From positions 15,080-79,079 of the forward strand of contig NZ_CAJTYX010000009.1 of NCBI RefSeq assembly GCF_910583865.1: 64,000 nt of DNA. Direction: 5' to 3'. How positions within the stretch are numbered: position 1 is the first letter of the stretch; the number at the start of each line of letters is the position of its first letter. The notes below the pieces were generated by a model. That model was given only the letters and a program-made list of their open reading frames with translations. It had not been told where the DNA came from and searched no databases. Below are positions 8,786 to 18,843 of this stretch, in pieces. This DNA is from an uncultured Muribaculum sp. (GTDB lineage: Bacteria > Bacteroidota > Bacteroidia > Bacteroidales > Muribaculaceae). The position numbers and the translations under genes were made by a program.

Positions 8786-11464
8786 ATGAAACTTACTTTA
8801 AACATTGACTACCGCACGAACTGGGGCGAGTGGCTGTATGTCGTCGGCGATTGTCCGGCGCTGGGCGGCGGCAACGAGGATGAGGCGCGCAAGCTTGAGA
8901 TGGACGGCGTGGGACGCTGGACTCTCGAAGTCGAGCTTCCCGACGACACCGGCGCGTTCGGCTACTGCTATATCGTGCGCCACGACAACGGCTACGTGCG
9001 CCGTGAGTGGGGCGCGCCGCATCGTTTCCTCCCGGGCATCGACGTGGCGGGATATGAGATTTACGACCATTGGCAGGAGCTGCCGTCTGACAAACCGTAT
9101 TATTCGTCGGTGTTCACCGAGTGCATGAACCGCCGCGATAGCCGCGACGAGCCTATGCCCGTGGTCGGCGGCACTGTCACCATCGATGTCGAGGCCCCCA
9201 TGGTGGGGAGCGACGAGGTGGTGGCCCTCTGTGGCGACGACGAGACCCTCGGCGCGTGGGATCCCGCGAAAGCACTGGTGATGAACAACCACGATTTCCC
9301 CCGTTGGGCCGTGAGCATCGACCTGCGCGAGGTGTCGCTGCCGTTCCGCTACAAGTTTGTGGTTCTCGACAAGGAGACCCACGCCTTGAAGGTCTGGGAG
9401 GGTGGCGACAACAGGGTTATGAACATCGTGCCTGCCCACAAGCACGACGCTCTATTCGTGCTCGGACAGCGCATGGTCAACTCGCGTCCGGCATGGCGAT
9501 GTGCAGGTGTGGCGATACCCGCGTTTTCCGTGCGCACGGAGGAGGATTTCGGTGTCGGCGACTTCTTCGACCTTATGAAGATGGTCGACTGGGCTGTCGT
9601 CACAGGACAGAAGTTCCTACAGATACTCCCGATCAATGACACCACGATGACCCACACGTGGACCGATTCATATCCCTATAACGCTTGCTCTACCTTCGCC
9701 CTGCATCCCATGTATATGCGCCTGGAGCAGCTCGGACGCCTCGCCGACGAAGGGCGCATGCGCTACTACGACGACCTGCGCCGCGAGCTTAACGCAAGTC
9801 CTACGGTCGAGTACGAGCGTGTCAACAACGCCAAGCTTGCCTACATGCGCGAGATATTCGCCGAGCAGGGGCGCGACACCCTCGACAGCGACAGCTTCAA
9901 GGAGTTCTGTAGCGCAAACGGCGAATGGCTTCGCCCGTATGCCGCTTTCTGCGTGCTGCGCGACCTCAACGGCACTCCCGACTTCAGCCAATGGGGAGAA
10001 TATGCCGTCTACGATGCCGCCAAGGTCAATGCCTTTATGGCCGCCCATGCCGAAGAGGTCGATTTCGTATGCTATGTGCAGTATCATCTCGACCGGCAGA
10101 TGCGTGCCGTACATGACTACGCCCGCTCCCATGGAGTGGCGTTCAAGGGCGACATACCTATCGGCATATCGCGAGACAGCGCCGACGCGTGGATCAATCC
10201 GCGCCTGTTCAACATGGACTGTCAGGCCGGTGCGCCGCCGGATGATTTCTCGGTGCTCGGCCAGAACTGGGGATTTCCCACCTACAATTGGGAGGAGATG
10301 TCGCGCGACGGGTTCGCCTGGTGGAAGGCTCGTTTCCGCAAGATGGCCGACTACTTCGACGCATACCGCATCGACCATGTGCTCGGGTTCTTCCGCATAT
10401 GGCAGATTCCGATGGACGCAGTCCACGGCCTGCTCGGCGTGTTCAACCCTGCGTTGCCGTTTACTCCCGAGGAGCTGCGCAGCGACTACGATTTCTGGCT
10501 CAACGTCGACATGCAGACACGTCCCTACATCTGCGACTATTTCCTCTATGACTTTTTCGGTGAATACACCGACGAGGCGCGCAAACGTTTCCTTCTCGAT
10601 GCCGGAAACGGGCGCTACACATTGCGCCCGGAGTTTGACACTCAGCGCAAGGTGGCCGACTATTTTGCCTCCGAGGAGAAGGATGACAAGAACAACCGCC
10701 TCTGCAACGCCCTTATGGGGCTGATCGACGAAGTCCTTTTCATCGAGGACCCCTATGAGAAGGGGAAGTACCATCCGCGCATCTCGGCGCAGCATACATA
10801 TGTCTACCGCTCGCTTACCGACTATGAGAAATGGTGTTTCAACCGCCTCTACAATGACTTCTATTACCGCCGCCACAACGATTTCTGGTATGGCAAGGCC
10901 ATGTGGAAGCTCCCCCCGCTGCTCGACGCCACATCGATGCTCACCTGCGCCGAGGATCTCGGCATGATACCCGACTGCGTGCCTGCCGTGATGAGCCGTC
11001 TGCAGATGCTCTCGCTCGAGATACAGCGCATGCCCAAGGATCCGCAGGTTGCGTTCGGCAACACGTGGGCGTACCCCTACCTGTCGGTGTGCACCACCTC
11101 GACCCACGACATGGGCGGAATACGCCAATGGTGGGAGGAGACCCGCGACACCACGCAGCGCTATTTCAACGAAGTGCTCCACCAGCCCGGCACGGCTCCA
11201 CAGTATGCCGAGCCGTGGGTGTGCGAGAAAATCATATCGCTCAACCTTAAAGCGCCATCCATGCTCGCCATATTCCCCTTGCAGGACTGGCTTTCGATGT
11301 CTGGCGAGCTACGCCGTCAGGATCCGCGCGAGGAGCTGATCAACATCCCCGCCAACCCCCGCCACTACTGGCGCTACCGCATGCACCTCTCCGTAGAGGC
11401 CCTGATCGAGTCTGCCGACTTCAACCGCCTCGTCCGCGACAAAATCCGCGAGTCCGCCCGCTGA
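8786..11464 (+). CDS. malQ: 4-alpha-glucanotransferase with two N-terminal starch-binding domains
   Basis: 892 aa, much longer than a typical MalQ of about 500-700 aa. Residues ~1-110 and ~125-235 are two CBM20-like domains (NWGEWLYVVGDCPALG; EVVALCGDDETLGAWDPAKA). The rest is a GH77 domain with FDAYRIDHVLGFFR (Asp nucleophile) and CAEDLGMIPD (conserved Glu). The layout resembles plant DPE2 disproportionating enzymes, which act on maltose and branched glucans. No signal peptide, so it is cytoplasmic. It is monocistronic, with a 200-bp upstream region and a period-9 repeat block after the stop. Confidence 0.95.
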   Translation: MKLTLNIDYRTNWGEWLYVVGDCPALGGGNEDEARKLEMDGVGRWTLEVELPDDTGAFGYCYIVRHDNGYVRREWGAPHRFLPGIDVAGYEIYDHWQELPSDKPYYSSVFTECMNRRDSRDEPMPVVGGTVTIDVEAPMVGSDEVVALCGDDETLGAWDPAKALVMNNHDFPRWAVSIDLREVSLPFRYKFVVLDKETHALKVWEGGDNRVMNIVPAHKHDALFVLGQRMVNSRPAWRCAGVAIPAFSVRTEEDFGVGDFFDLMKMVDWAVVTGQKFLQILPINDTTMTHTWTDSYPYNACSTFALHPMYMRLEQLGRLADEGRMRYYDDLRRELNASPTVEYERVNNAKLAYMREIFAEQGRDTLDSDSFKEFCSANGEWLRPYAAFCVLRDLNGTPDFSQWGEYAVYDAAKVNAFMAAHAEEVDFVCYVQYHLDRQMRAVHDYARSHGVAFKGDIPIGISRDSADAWINPRLFNMDCQAGAPPDDFSVLGQNWGFPTYNWEEMSRDGFAWWKARFRKMADYFDAYRIDHVLGFFRIWQIPMDAVHGLLGVFNPALPFTPEELRSDYDFWLNVDMQTRPYICDYFLYDFFGEYTDEARKRFLLDAGNGRYTLRPEFDTQRKVADYFASEEKDDKNNRLCNALMGLIDEVLFIEDPYEKGKYHPRISAQHTYVYRSLTDYEKWCFNRLYNDFYYRRHNDFWYGKAMWKLPPLLDATSMLTCAEDLGMIPDCVPAVMSRLQMLSLEIQRMPKDPQVAFGNTWAYPYLSVCTTSTHDMGGIRQWWEETRDTTQRYFNEVLHQPGTAPQYAEPWVCEKIISLNLKAPSMLAIFPLQDWLSMSGELRRQDPREELINIPANPRHYWRYRMHLSVEALIESADFNRLVRDKIRESAR

Positions 11465-11483
11465 TACCGGGCCAGGTTCAGGT

Positions 11484-11612
11484 CAAGGACATTAGAGGTC
11501 TTAGGGGCAATAAGGACATTAGGGACAATAAAGACAATAAATTCCCTAATGTCCTTATTGTCCCCATTGTCTTTAATGTCCTTACTCTCCTTATCCTCCT
11601 TATTCTCCCTAA
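11484..11612. repeat. Period-9 degenerate repeat block with an 18-bp inverted repeat
   Basis: About fourteen 9-bp units of the form ACAATAAGG then TCCTTATTG fill the gap between the convergent malQ and priA stops. The first half is complementary to the second: 11508-11525 and 11543-11560 are perfect reverse complements over 18 bp. It could form a hairpin and act as a bidirectional terminator. Confidence 0.7.
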
Positions 11613-11614
11613 TG

Positions 11615-14143
11615 TTACATCGGGTCGACGTCGTAGTAGACGAGCATGGAGCGGAGGGATTTTTCGGCCATGAACTCCTCGTAGACGGCGCGGAGGATGT
11701 CCTTGACCTTGCGCATGGAGGCCTCGGTCTCCACTTTGAGCATGATTTTGCGGATGTAGAGCGACTGGACGCGCCCTACGTGGGGCTCTTCCGGCCCGAA
11801 CACGCGGTTGCCGAAGAGGTCGTGGAGGCGCTTGGCATAGCGCATCGCGGCGTCGGCCACTACCGGCAGTTCGCGGTGCTTCAGGTAGATGTTTATCACT
11901 CGGGTGAACGGAGGATAGTTGTAGAGCCGGCGTTCCTCCAGTTCGCGGGCATAGAATCCCTTGTAGTCATGTCCGCGCAGGAAGCCTATCACCGGATGGT
12001 CGGGCTGTGTGGTCTGCACCACCACCCGTCCGGGAGTGTCGTCGCGTCGCCCGGCACGCCCTGCCACCTGCTCAAGCATGTTGAACGCGCGCTCGGCCGA
12101 CCGGAAGTCGGGGAAGTTGATGAGGGTGTCGGCGTTGAGCACCCCCACGAGGCTCACGCCCCCGAAGTCAAGCCCTTTTGTCACCATCTGCGTGCCTACG
12201 AGTATCTGCGCCTTGCCTGCGGAGAAGTCGGAGATGATACGCTCGTACCCCTCCTTGTTGCGCGTGGTGTCGAGATCCATGCGCAGCACCTTGGTGTCGC
12301 CGAAAGCGTTGTCGGCGATATCCTCCAGACGTTCCGTGCCGTAGCCGAACACCTCTATGGCCGGTTCCTTGCATGACGGGCATATCGTGGGGAGCTTGTA
12401 GGTGGCCCCGCAGTAGTGGCACACCATCTCGTCCTGCCGCCGGTGGTAGGTGAGCGACACGTCGCAGTACTGGCATTTCGGCACGTAGGCACACTGCTTG
12501 CACATCACTACCGGGGCGAATCCCCTGCGGTTGTGGAACAGGATGGCCTGCTCGCCGCGTCCCACCGCCTCGCGGGTGAGGCGCAGCAACCGCGTCGACA
12601 GCGGCGACCCGGTGGTGAGCCCGCGCTTCTTCTCGTCGAGCATGTCGACGATCTCGATTTCCGGCAGGCGCGCTCCCTCGTAGCGCTCGGTCAGTTCCAC
12701 AAGGCCGTAGCGTCCCGACAGGGCTTTGTAGTATGTCTCTATCGACGGTGTCGCGCTCCCCAGCAATGTCTTTGCGCCATGCATCGATGCGAGCACGATG
12801 GCCGTGTCGCGGGCGTTGTAGCGCGGTGCGGGATCGTATTGCTTGTAGCTCGACTCATGCTCCTCGTCGACGATCACGAGGCCCAGCCGGGAGTAGGGGA
12901 GAAACAGGGACGAGCGCGCGCCGATCACCACGCATGGCGAATTGTCATGCAGTAGCTTCTTCCAGATGTCCACGCGCTCGTTGTCGGAGAATTTCGAGTG
13001 GTATATCACTACCTTGTCGCCGAACACCCGCTGCAGCCGGCGCGTGAGCTGTGTGGTCAGTGCTATCTCTGGCACGAGGTACAACACCTGTTCCCCCTTG
13101 CGCAGTACGAAGTCGATTAGGTGGATGTAGATCTCGGTCTTGCCGCTTGATGTCACTCCGTGGAGGAGCGTCACGTCGCTTTTCAGAAATCCGAGGTGTA
13201 TGCGGTCGAGCGCCTCGGCCTGGTGCTCGGTGAGGCGCGGGGGAGTCCCCGAGGCCATCCCCGAGAATACGAAGCGGTTGACCTCGCGTGTGGTCACGCG
13301 CACTATCCCTTTGGCGGCGAGCGCCGACACGATGGCCGGGCTTAGGCCGGTGGCGGCGAGAAGGTCGGAGCGCGTCACCGTCTCCTCGCGCCGGTCATGG
13401 CGCAGCTTGTTGAGCATGTCGACGAGGGCTATGAGCAGCTGTTCCTGTTTCGGGGCGCCATGCACGGAGTCGAAGGCGCGGTGCATCGCCTCGGCGTCGT
13501 CGCGTGAGAAAGAAAGACCTACAAGGGTCTCGCGTTTGGCGCGGTACCGCTCCACGAGTTTTTCCGAAATCATCATCGCCCCGCGCTCCACCAGGCGCGA
13601 CACCGTCTGGGTGGTGCTTGTGATGCCGGTGCGGCGTTCGAGGTCGGCCACCGACACGCGGCCCATATGGTCGACAGTCTGCATCAGCACGGCCTCCGTC
13701 TCTGTAAGGCGTCTGTCTGCCGGCTCCTCATAGTCGGGCGTCACCTCCACGAATGTCTCGCTCTCCACCTTCAGCCCTGCGGGGAGCGCCGCTTTCATGA
13801 CATCGCCTATGGCACACAGATAGTACTCGCCGATCCATTCCCAAAGGCGCAGTTGAGGATGGCGTAATATAGGCCACGGGTCGAGAGCCGTCATGACGTC
13901 CTTGACGGCCATCCCTTCGGGCGCTCTTGGCGTCAGTCCGCACACGATGGCCGTGTAGAGCTTCTTGCGTCCGAACGGCACTATCACACGGCTGCCTATG
14001 GCGACTTTGCCCTCCAGTTCTGACGGAAGCCGGTAGGTGAAAGTGGTGCCGAGCGGCAACGGGAGTATCACTTCGGCATACATGCCTCCCGTGAATCCCG
14101 CCACATCGGGCGTTATGGCAGCTTTTCGTATCGAATCATCCAT
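11615..14143 (-). CDS. priA: Primosomal protein N' (replication restart helicase PriA)
   Basis: 842 aa. PriA reloads the replisome at stalled forks. Visible features, in order: an N-terminal DNA-binding domain, Walker A in GVTSSGKTEIY, the DEEH box in IVDEEHESSYK, and paired zinc-binding cysteines (CKQCAYVPKCQYC, CHYCGATYKLPTICPSC) inside the helicase core. The C-terminal region is complete. It is convergent with malQ and separated from it by period-9 repeats. Confidence 0.96.
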   Translation of the reverse strand: MDDSIRKAAITPDVAGFTGGMYAEVILPLPLGTTFTYRLPSELEGKVAIGSRVIVPFGRKKLYTAIVCGLTPRAPEGMAVKDVMTALDPWPILRHPQLRLWEWIGEYYLCAIGDVMKAALPAGLKVESETFVEVTPDYEEPADRRLTETEAVLMQTVDHMGRVSVADLERRTGITSTTQTVSRLVERGAMMISEKLVERYRAKRETLVGLSFSRDDAEAMHRAFDSVHGAPKQEQLLIALVDMLNKLRHDRREETVTRSDLLAATGLSPAIVSALAAKGIVRVTTREVNRFVFSGMASGTPPRLTEHQAEALDRIHLGFLKSDVTLLHGVTSSGKTEIYIHLIDFVLRKGEQVLYLVPEIALTTQLTRRLQRVFGDKVVIYHSKFSDNERVDIWKKLLHDNSPCVVIGARSSLFLPYSRLGLVIVDEEHESSYKQYDPAPRYNARDTAIVLASMHGAKTLLGSATPSIETYYKALSGRYGLVELTERYEGARLPEIEIVDMLDEKKRGLTTGSPLSTRLLRLTREAVGRGEQAILFHNRRGFAPVVMCKQCAYVPKCQYCDVSLTYHRRQDEMVCHYCGATYKLPTICPSCKEPAIEVFGYGTERLEDIADNAFGDTKVLRMDLDTTRNKEGYERIISDFSAGKAQILVGTQMVTKGLDFGGVSLVGVLNADTLINFPDFRSAERAFNMLEQVAGRAGRRDDTPGRVVVQTTQPDHPVIGFLRGHDYKGFYARELEERRLYNYPPFTRVINIYLKHRELPVVADAAMRYAKRLHDLFGNRVFGPEEPHVGRVQSLYIRKIMLKVETEASMRKVKDILRAVYEEFMAEKSLRSMLVYYDVDPM

Positions 14144-14350
14144 GATTCGACAAAGTTACGTAAAAGACTGTGAAATACAGATGTAAAAAAACGTTACTTC
14201 CCCAGCGAAATTAATATAAAAGATTTTTGCTTGTAAATTTGGTTGTTGTCTGGCTTTTTGCTTATTTTGTGGTGTGATATGGAGAAAATTGCCGTATGTG
14301 TGATAAGATGAAAAGTATTATGTAAATATAAACCGCTTATTTGTTGACTT

Positions 14351-15784
14351 ATGACTGTTAAAGGACGTAAAATCAGCTACGGATGGCTTTTCGTGTTCGT
14401 GCTGTTGCTTGCAATCAGTGTGACGGGCCTTGTGGGCACGTCGGGAGCCGGGACATTCGACATGCCCAACAACCACCTGTTTGCCAACGTGGCGTGGATG
14501 ATTACCGCCACTATCTTCGTTTTGATGATGACCCCGGGCCTCTCGTTTTTCTATGGAGGCATGGTGAGGGTCAAGAACGTGATTTCTACCATGTTGCAGA
14601 GCTTCATCGTCATGGGGTTCGTGAGCGTGATATGGGTCGTGTTCGGCTTCGGGCTGGCTTTCGGCAACGACATAGCCCATGTCATCGGCAATCCTTGCGA
14701 CTTCTTCATGTTTGACGGGGTCGGTGTGGATAATGTCACCAACCCAGATTCGCCGCTGTTGTCGCAAATCGGAATCGCCACGACCACGATTCCGCTGGCG
14801 CTTTTCGCGCTGTTCCAGATGAAGTTCGCCATCATCACCCCGTCGCTTATCACAGGTTCGTTTGCCGAGCGCGTGCACTTCTCCGGCTACCTGCTCTTCA
14901 TGGTGCTGTGGGTGATAGTGGTCTACTGCCCGCTGGCCCACTGCACGTGGCATCCCGAAGGGCTTTTCGCCATGATGCATGTCCATGATTTCGCCGGCGG
15001 CATCGTGGTGCATGCCGCCTCCGGAATCGCCGCGCTTGCCGGAGCATTGTTCCTGGGACGCCGCACCCCCTCGCAGCAGGCGGCCAAGCCGGCCAATGTG
15101 CCGTTCGTGCTCCTCGGGGCCGCGTTGCTCTGGCTCGGATGGTTCGGGTTCAACGGTGGTAGCTCGCTGGCCGCCGACGGCATAGCCGTGGCGGCGTTCC
15201 TGAACACCAACACCGCCGCCGCAACGGCGATGGTGACATGGGTGGCTTTCGACGCCCTGCGCGGACGCAAGCCCTCGGCCATGGGCGCCGCCATCGGTGC
15301 CGTGGTAGGCCTTGTGGCCATCACCCCCTGCGCCGGATGGGTCACGGTGGGACAGAGCGTGTTCATCTCTTTCATCATCACCATATGCTGCAACCTTGCT
15401 GTGTCTTGGAAAGGCTATAGCCATATGCTTGACGATGCTCTCGACGTGTTTCCCACCCACGGCCTGGGTGGCATACTCGGCACGGTGCTCACCGGCTACT
15501 TCGCCTATGATTTCTTCGACTCGCAGAATGCCGACATGATTTCACGCGGAGAGTTCTTCTGGAACCATATCATCGTGCTGCTCATCGTGTTTGTCTACAC
15601 GTTCGGCGTAAGCTACCTGCTGTATTGGATTACCAACGAGATCATCCCATTGCGTGTGTCGCGCCGCAGCGAGGAGATCGGACTCGACATATCGCAGCAT
15701 GGCGAGGAGTACGGTGCGGAGACCGGTCTTGCCGAGGACTCCATCAGCGACAGCGAGTGGATGCGCAGCGTCGAGGAAAACTGA
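14351..15784 (+). CDS. amt: Ammonium transporter
   Basis: 477 aa integral membrane protein with about eleven to twelve membrane segments. Diagnostic family segments are present: FYGGMVRVKNV, AHCTWHPEG, DFAGGIVVHAASG, and DVFPTHGLGGILGT with one of the pore histidines. It takes up ammonium across the inner membrane. No glnB/glnK gene follows, which is the usual partner. The 207 bp upstream are AT-rich with no other gene. Confidence 0.95.
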   Translation: MTVKGRKISYGWLFVFVLLLAISVTGLVGTSGAGTFDMPNNHLFANVAWMITATIFVLMMTPGLSFFYGGMVRVKNVISTMLQSFIVMGFVSVIWVVFGFGLAFGNDIAHVIGNPCDFFMFDGVGVDNVTNPDSPLLSQIGIATTTIPLALFALFQMKFAIITPSLITGSFAERVHFSGYLLFMVLWVIVVYCPLAHCTWHPEGLFAMMHVHDFAGGIVVHAASGIAALAGALFLGRRTPSQQAAKPANVPFVLLGAALLWLGWFGFNGGSSLAADGIAVAAFLNTNTAAATAMVTWVAFDALRGRKPSAMGAAIGAVVGLVAITPCAGWVTVGQSVFISFIITICCNLAVSWKGYSHMLDDALDVFPTHGLGGILGTVLTGYFAYDFFDSQNADMISRGEFFWNHIIVLLIVFVYTFGVSYLLYWITNEIIPLRVSRRSEEIGLDISQHGEEYGAETGLAEDSISDSEWMRSVEEN

Positions 15785-15793
15785 CCTTTTAAA

Positions 15794-15897
15794 CGCACAC
15801 AGAGCACACAGAGAATCTGAGACCGTGGCAAAACTCTCTGACCCGTCCGACGAGTCAGACCCGTCAGACCTGTCAGACATGTCCGACGGATCAGGAA
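15794..15897. repeat. Period-9 repeats: CACACAGAG type followed by GTCAGACC type
   Basis: Directly after amt, 15794-15816 holds CACAGAG units. From about 15836 to 15895 come six to seven 9-bp units of the form CAGACCCGT, CAGACCTGT, CAGACATGT, CCGACGGAT. The spacing is constant at 9 bp although the bases drift. It lies between convergent genes. Confidence 0.7.
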
Positions 15898-15921
15898 GTT
15901 TTAGCCACGCACAAAACGGCG

Positions 15922-17916
15922 TTATTTAAAACCCTGCATGAGCCACGGCAGGTTGAAGCGGTAGTGCAGGCGTGAGCTGAGGAGGTGGATTACGTTGTCC
16001 GGAGTCTGGGTGGCGCAGAGGTAGCCGCGCGGTTCGGCATGTGTGGCATCCGATTCGAAAAATCCGGTCCATGCGCCTCCGTCGAGGAACCGCGGCTCGG
16101 CGTCGCTGATAAGGCGTCGCACGGGCCATGTCTTTCCTTCGTCGAATGACACCGCCGCATACATCCCGTAGCCTTTCTCCACGCTTCCGTCCGGCATGCG
16201 CAGCTCCATCCCCCTGTCGGCCTCCGGTGTGCGCTGCGGGTGGTCGGTGAACGACACCAGCAGCAGCGGCCCTTCGTTGAGGCGGCGCAATACCAGCCGC
16301 TGTCCTCCGTCGATCGGCGGAAGTTCTGATGCATGGTAGGTCCATGTGCGTCCCATGTCGTGTGATATGCTCATCGGCATCCGTGGCTTGCCGTCAGGGC
16401 CGGGGAGGCTGTTCCCTCTGCCGAGCGCCATCAGCGACCCGTCGGCGAGCTGCACTACTCCTGCGTGTATGCCTGCGATGGTACTACCGGTGTCATCTTC
16501 CTTGAAGTCCGGCAGCGGGGCGCCGTCCCATTGGTCGTTCCATGTGAGTCCGCCGTCGCGGCTTATATGGAGCGCCGTGCCGTCGGCTCCTCCCGGCCCG
16601 GCATCGCACGGTTGCAGAATCCACCCCTCGCGGGTTACCGAAGTGCCGGCTATCACCTGATGGCGCTTTGCATGCTCTGGGGCGATGATTCTTGTCGCCG
16701 ACCATGTGGCCCCGTTGTCATGGCTCTCGCGTGCCACCATGGCCAGGTTCTGCCAGTCGCCGGAGGCCTCCATGCCGTTGATATGGAGCAGCCGTCCTGT
16801 GCCGTCGTTGAGCAGGGCGCTCCCGGTGAGGTTGCGGTCAGGCACCCGGAAAAACTCTCTCGCTTCCTCCCATCCTGATGCGCCGGCTTTCAGCCGCGAC
16901 GAAAGCACCGTCACCTCGCGCCCGTTTTCCTCGTTGGCCGAGAACCATATGGCCAGCAGGTCGCCGTTGTCACACCACGTCACCGCAGGCTGGTGGTTAT
17001 GGCGGTAGAAAGGTGTCGCGCTCCCGCATGAAGGCTCTATCACGAACGTCACGGGCGGGATATACAAGGGTTTGTCCGACGGCTTTCCCCATTCATGTCG
17101 GTTGGGGTTTATGTCGGCACGTGGTGCGGGCGCGTTCCATCCCTTTCCCGACGGGCGCAGCGTGGCTGCCGACTCGACTATGCGGAATCCGGTCTGCGAA
17201 TGCCGGTCGGATGGATGCATGGCGCTGCGGTTGGCGCTGCGCAGGTATTTCACCGGCGTGTGGTGGCTTCCTCCCCGGGTCACTCTGAACTCACCCTTCT
17301 CAGGCCCGCACGGGTCTGTAAGCGCCATGTCGGGATAGGGGGCATAACGGTCGAGGCACCACTCCTCCACATTGCCGTGCATGTCATATAGCCCGAAGGC
17401 GTTAGGCGCGAACATGGCCGTGCGCAGCGACACCGGGTCGAAGTCGCGCGCCACGCGCTGCGATTTGTGGCATGAGTCGGGAAACCAGTCGCCCGTATTA
17501 TATAATGTGTATGAGCCGCCCCGGCAGGCATATTCCCATTCCGCTTCCGTAGGGAGACGGTACGTCCTGCCGTCGCGCTCACCGAGCCTTCGGCAGAATT
17601 CCATGGCATCGTCGTGGCTCACGTTGACCACGGCGTCATCGTCGCCGGTGGAGACGCCGTTCTTCCCGCGCAGCGCACGGTGCTGCGGGAACAGTTCTTC
17701 ATACTGTGCGTTGGTGATTTCGGTAGCGCTCATTCTGAACGGCGTGGAGATTGTCACCTTGTGCACAGGCCCTTCGTCGAAATCCTCACCGAGGGCGCGG
17801 CTTCCCATGTAGAAGTATCCCGCCGGAATGTCTACCATCCTTATCGGCTCGGCGGCATATGCCGCAACGGCGCCGGCATACAGGATGACGGCGATTGCTA
17901 AATTGTTGTTTATCAT
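15922..17916 (-). CDS. Secreted fusion of an FGE-like (SUMF1) domain and a sialidase-type beta-propeller
   Basis: 664 aa from the ATG at 17916, chosen because the longer ORF (17952) overlaps nadK and this start gives a clean signal peptide (hydrophobic INNNLAIAVILYAG). Residues ~20-265 are a formylglycine-generating-enzyme-like domain (RLPTEAEWEYACRGG; VTRGGSHH). The Cys pair that true FGE needs in the RGGS region is absent, so it is probably not a sulfatase activator. The C-terminal half carries four Asp boxes (SHDNGATW, SRDGGLTW, SHDMGRTW, SFDEGKTW), a sialidase/BNR propeller. It likely binds or cleaves a glycan outside the cytoplasm. Last in a CBS-nadK-fusion gene run. Confidence 0.85.
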   Translation of the reverse strand: MINNNLAIAVILYAGAVAAYAAEPIRMVDIPAGYFYMGSRALGEDFDEGPVHKVTISTPFRMSATEITNAQYEELFPQHRALRGKNGVSTGDDDAVVNVSHDDAMEFCRRLGERDGRTYRLPTEAEWEYACRGGSYTLYNTGDWFPDSCHKSQRVARDFDPVSLRTAMFAPNAFGLYDMHGNVEEWCLDRYAPYPDMALTDPCGPEKGEFRVTRGGSHHTPVKYLRSANRSAMHPSDRHSQTGFRIVESAATLRPSGKGWNAPAPRADINPNRHEWGKPSDKPLYIPPVTFVIEPSCGSATPFYRHNHQPAVTWCDNGDLLAIWFSANEENGREVTVLSSRLKAGASGWEEAREFFRVPDRNLTGSALLNDGTGRLLHINGMEASGDWQNLAMVARESHDNGATWSATRIIAPEHAKRHQVIAGTSVTREGWILQPCDAGPGGADGTALHISRDGGLTWNDQWDGAPLPDFKEDDTGSTIAGIHAGVVQLADGSLMALGRGNSLPGPDGKPRMPMSISHDMGRTWTYHASELPPIDGGQRLVLRRLNEGPLLLVSFTDHPQRTPEADRGMELRMPDGSVEKGYGMYAAVSFDEGKTWPVRRLISDAEPRFLDGGAWTGFFESDATHAEPRGYLCATQTPDNVIHLLSSRLHYRFNLPWLMQGFK

Positions 17917-17930
17917 GATTACAAGATTGG

Positions 17931-18803
17931 TTATCGGGTGTCCATACCCCACATGAGCTTGTCGCGGAGGGTGTCGGTGAAATGGTGGCCTCGGCGCTTG
18001 ATCAGTCTTATGGCGAAAGGAGCGCGCCGCAATGTGACGGTACTGTCGGATGTCAGCGACATGAAGCGCCCGTCGAGGCTCAGGCGGTAGGCCGTGGAGC
18101 GCGAGCGGGTGGTGATGGATATCACGCTGTCATCGCGCACCACCAGAGGACGCATGGTCAGTGAGTGGGCGGCGATGGGCGATACGGCCCATACCGGCGC
18201 CGACGGCTCCAGGATAGGCCCTCCCACTGAAAGATTATAGCCTGTAGATCCTGTGGGCGTGGATATTATCAGCCCGTCGGCCAGATAGTTGGCCAGAGGT
18301 GAGCCGTTGATGCGCGCGTCCATCCGGATCATCGACGAGGTGTCCTGCTTGAGCACTGCAACCTCGTTGAGGGCATATGGCCATATGCCGGAGGGCAACG
18401 GCTTGTCGGACTCTACGGCTATCAGCGTGCGTGTCTCCACGTCGTAGTCGCCGTCGAGAAGCCTGTCGATCCAGCGGTCGGCGTCTCTCATATGTGTGGC
18501 TGCGAGATAGCCCAGGTGTCCAGTGTTTATCCCGAGTATAGGTATCTGCTTGTCGCCCACCCATTGCGCCGTGTGCAGGAATGTGCCGTCACCGCCGATG
18601 CTTATGGCTATGGCGGCGTTGAAGTCGTTGCCATGGATTATGTCGTTGACGGAAGGCGGCGAGGGGAGCACCCCGCAAAGGTAGCGGTAGAATGATTCCT
18701 CGACCTCTACCCACATGTTGCGGCGGCACATGGCCTCGAAGAAGTAGACTATCTCGTCGAGATGGCTCTCCTGGTATGGGTTGCCGTAGATGGCGATGCG
18801 CAT
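17931..18803 (-). CDS. nadK: NAD kinase
   Basis: 290 aa. It phosphorylates NAD to NADP. The GGDGTFLH signature lies near residues 70-78, and the NE/D region (YALNEVAVL) and the glycine-rich STPTGSTGYNLS segment are intact. Cytoplasmic. It lies 40 bp after the CBS protein gene and 14 bp before the FGE-sialidase start, all on the minus strand. Confidence 0.95.
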   Translation of the reverse strand: MRIAIYGNPYQESHLDEIVYFFEAMCRRNMWVEVEESFYRYLCGVLPSPPSVNDIIHGNDFNAAIAISIGGDGTFLHTAQWVGDKQIPILGINTGHLGYLAATHMRDADRWIDRLLDGDYDVETRTLIAVESDKPLPSGIWPYALNEVAVLKQDTSSMIRMDARINGSPLANYLADGLIISTPTGSTGYNLSVGGPILEPSAPVWAVSPIAAHSLTMRPLVVRDDSVISITTRSRSTAYRLSLDGRFMSLTSDSTVTLRRAPFAIRLIKRRGHHFTDTLRDKLMWGMDTR

Positions 18804-18843
18804 GGTATGTGATGGTTTTGAAATGTCGGATTCGTTCTGGCGG

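Noticed and set aside
9668..11182. Long open frame of about 500 codons on the minus strand opposite malQ
   Set aside because: It is antisense to a clear GH77 domain, has no recognisable family and arises from GC-rich codon use.
14144..14350. tRNA or small RNA gene in the amt upstream region
   Set aside because: No cloverleaf or stable hairpin with conserved features was visible; just an AT-rich leader.
15836..15895. CRISPR array
   Set aside because: Units are 9 bp and degenerate, with no spacers and no cas genes in the window.
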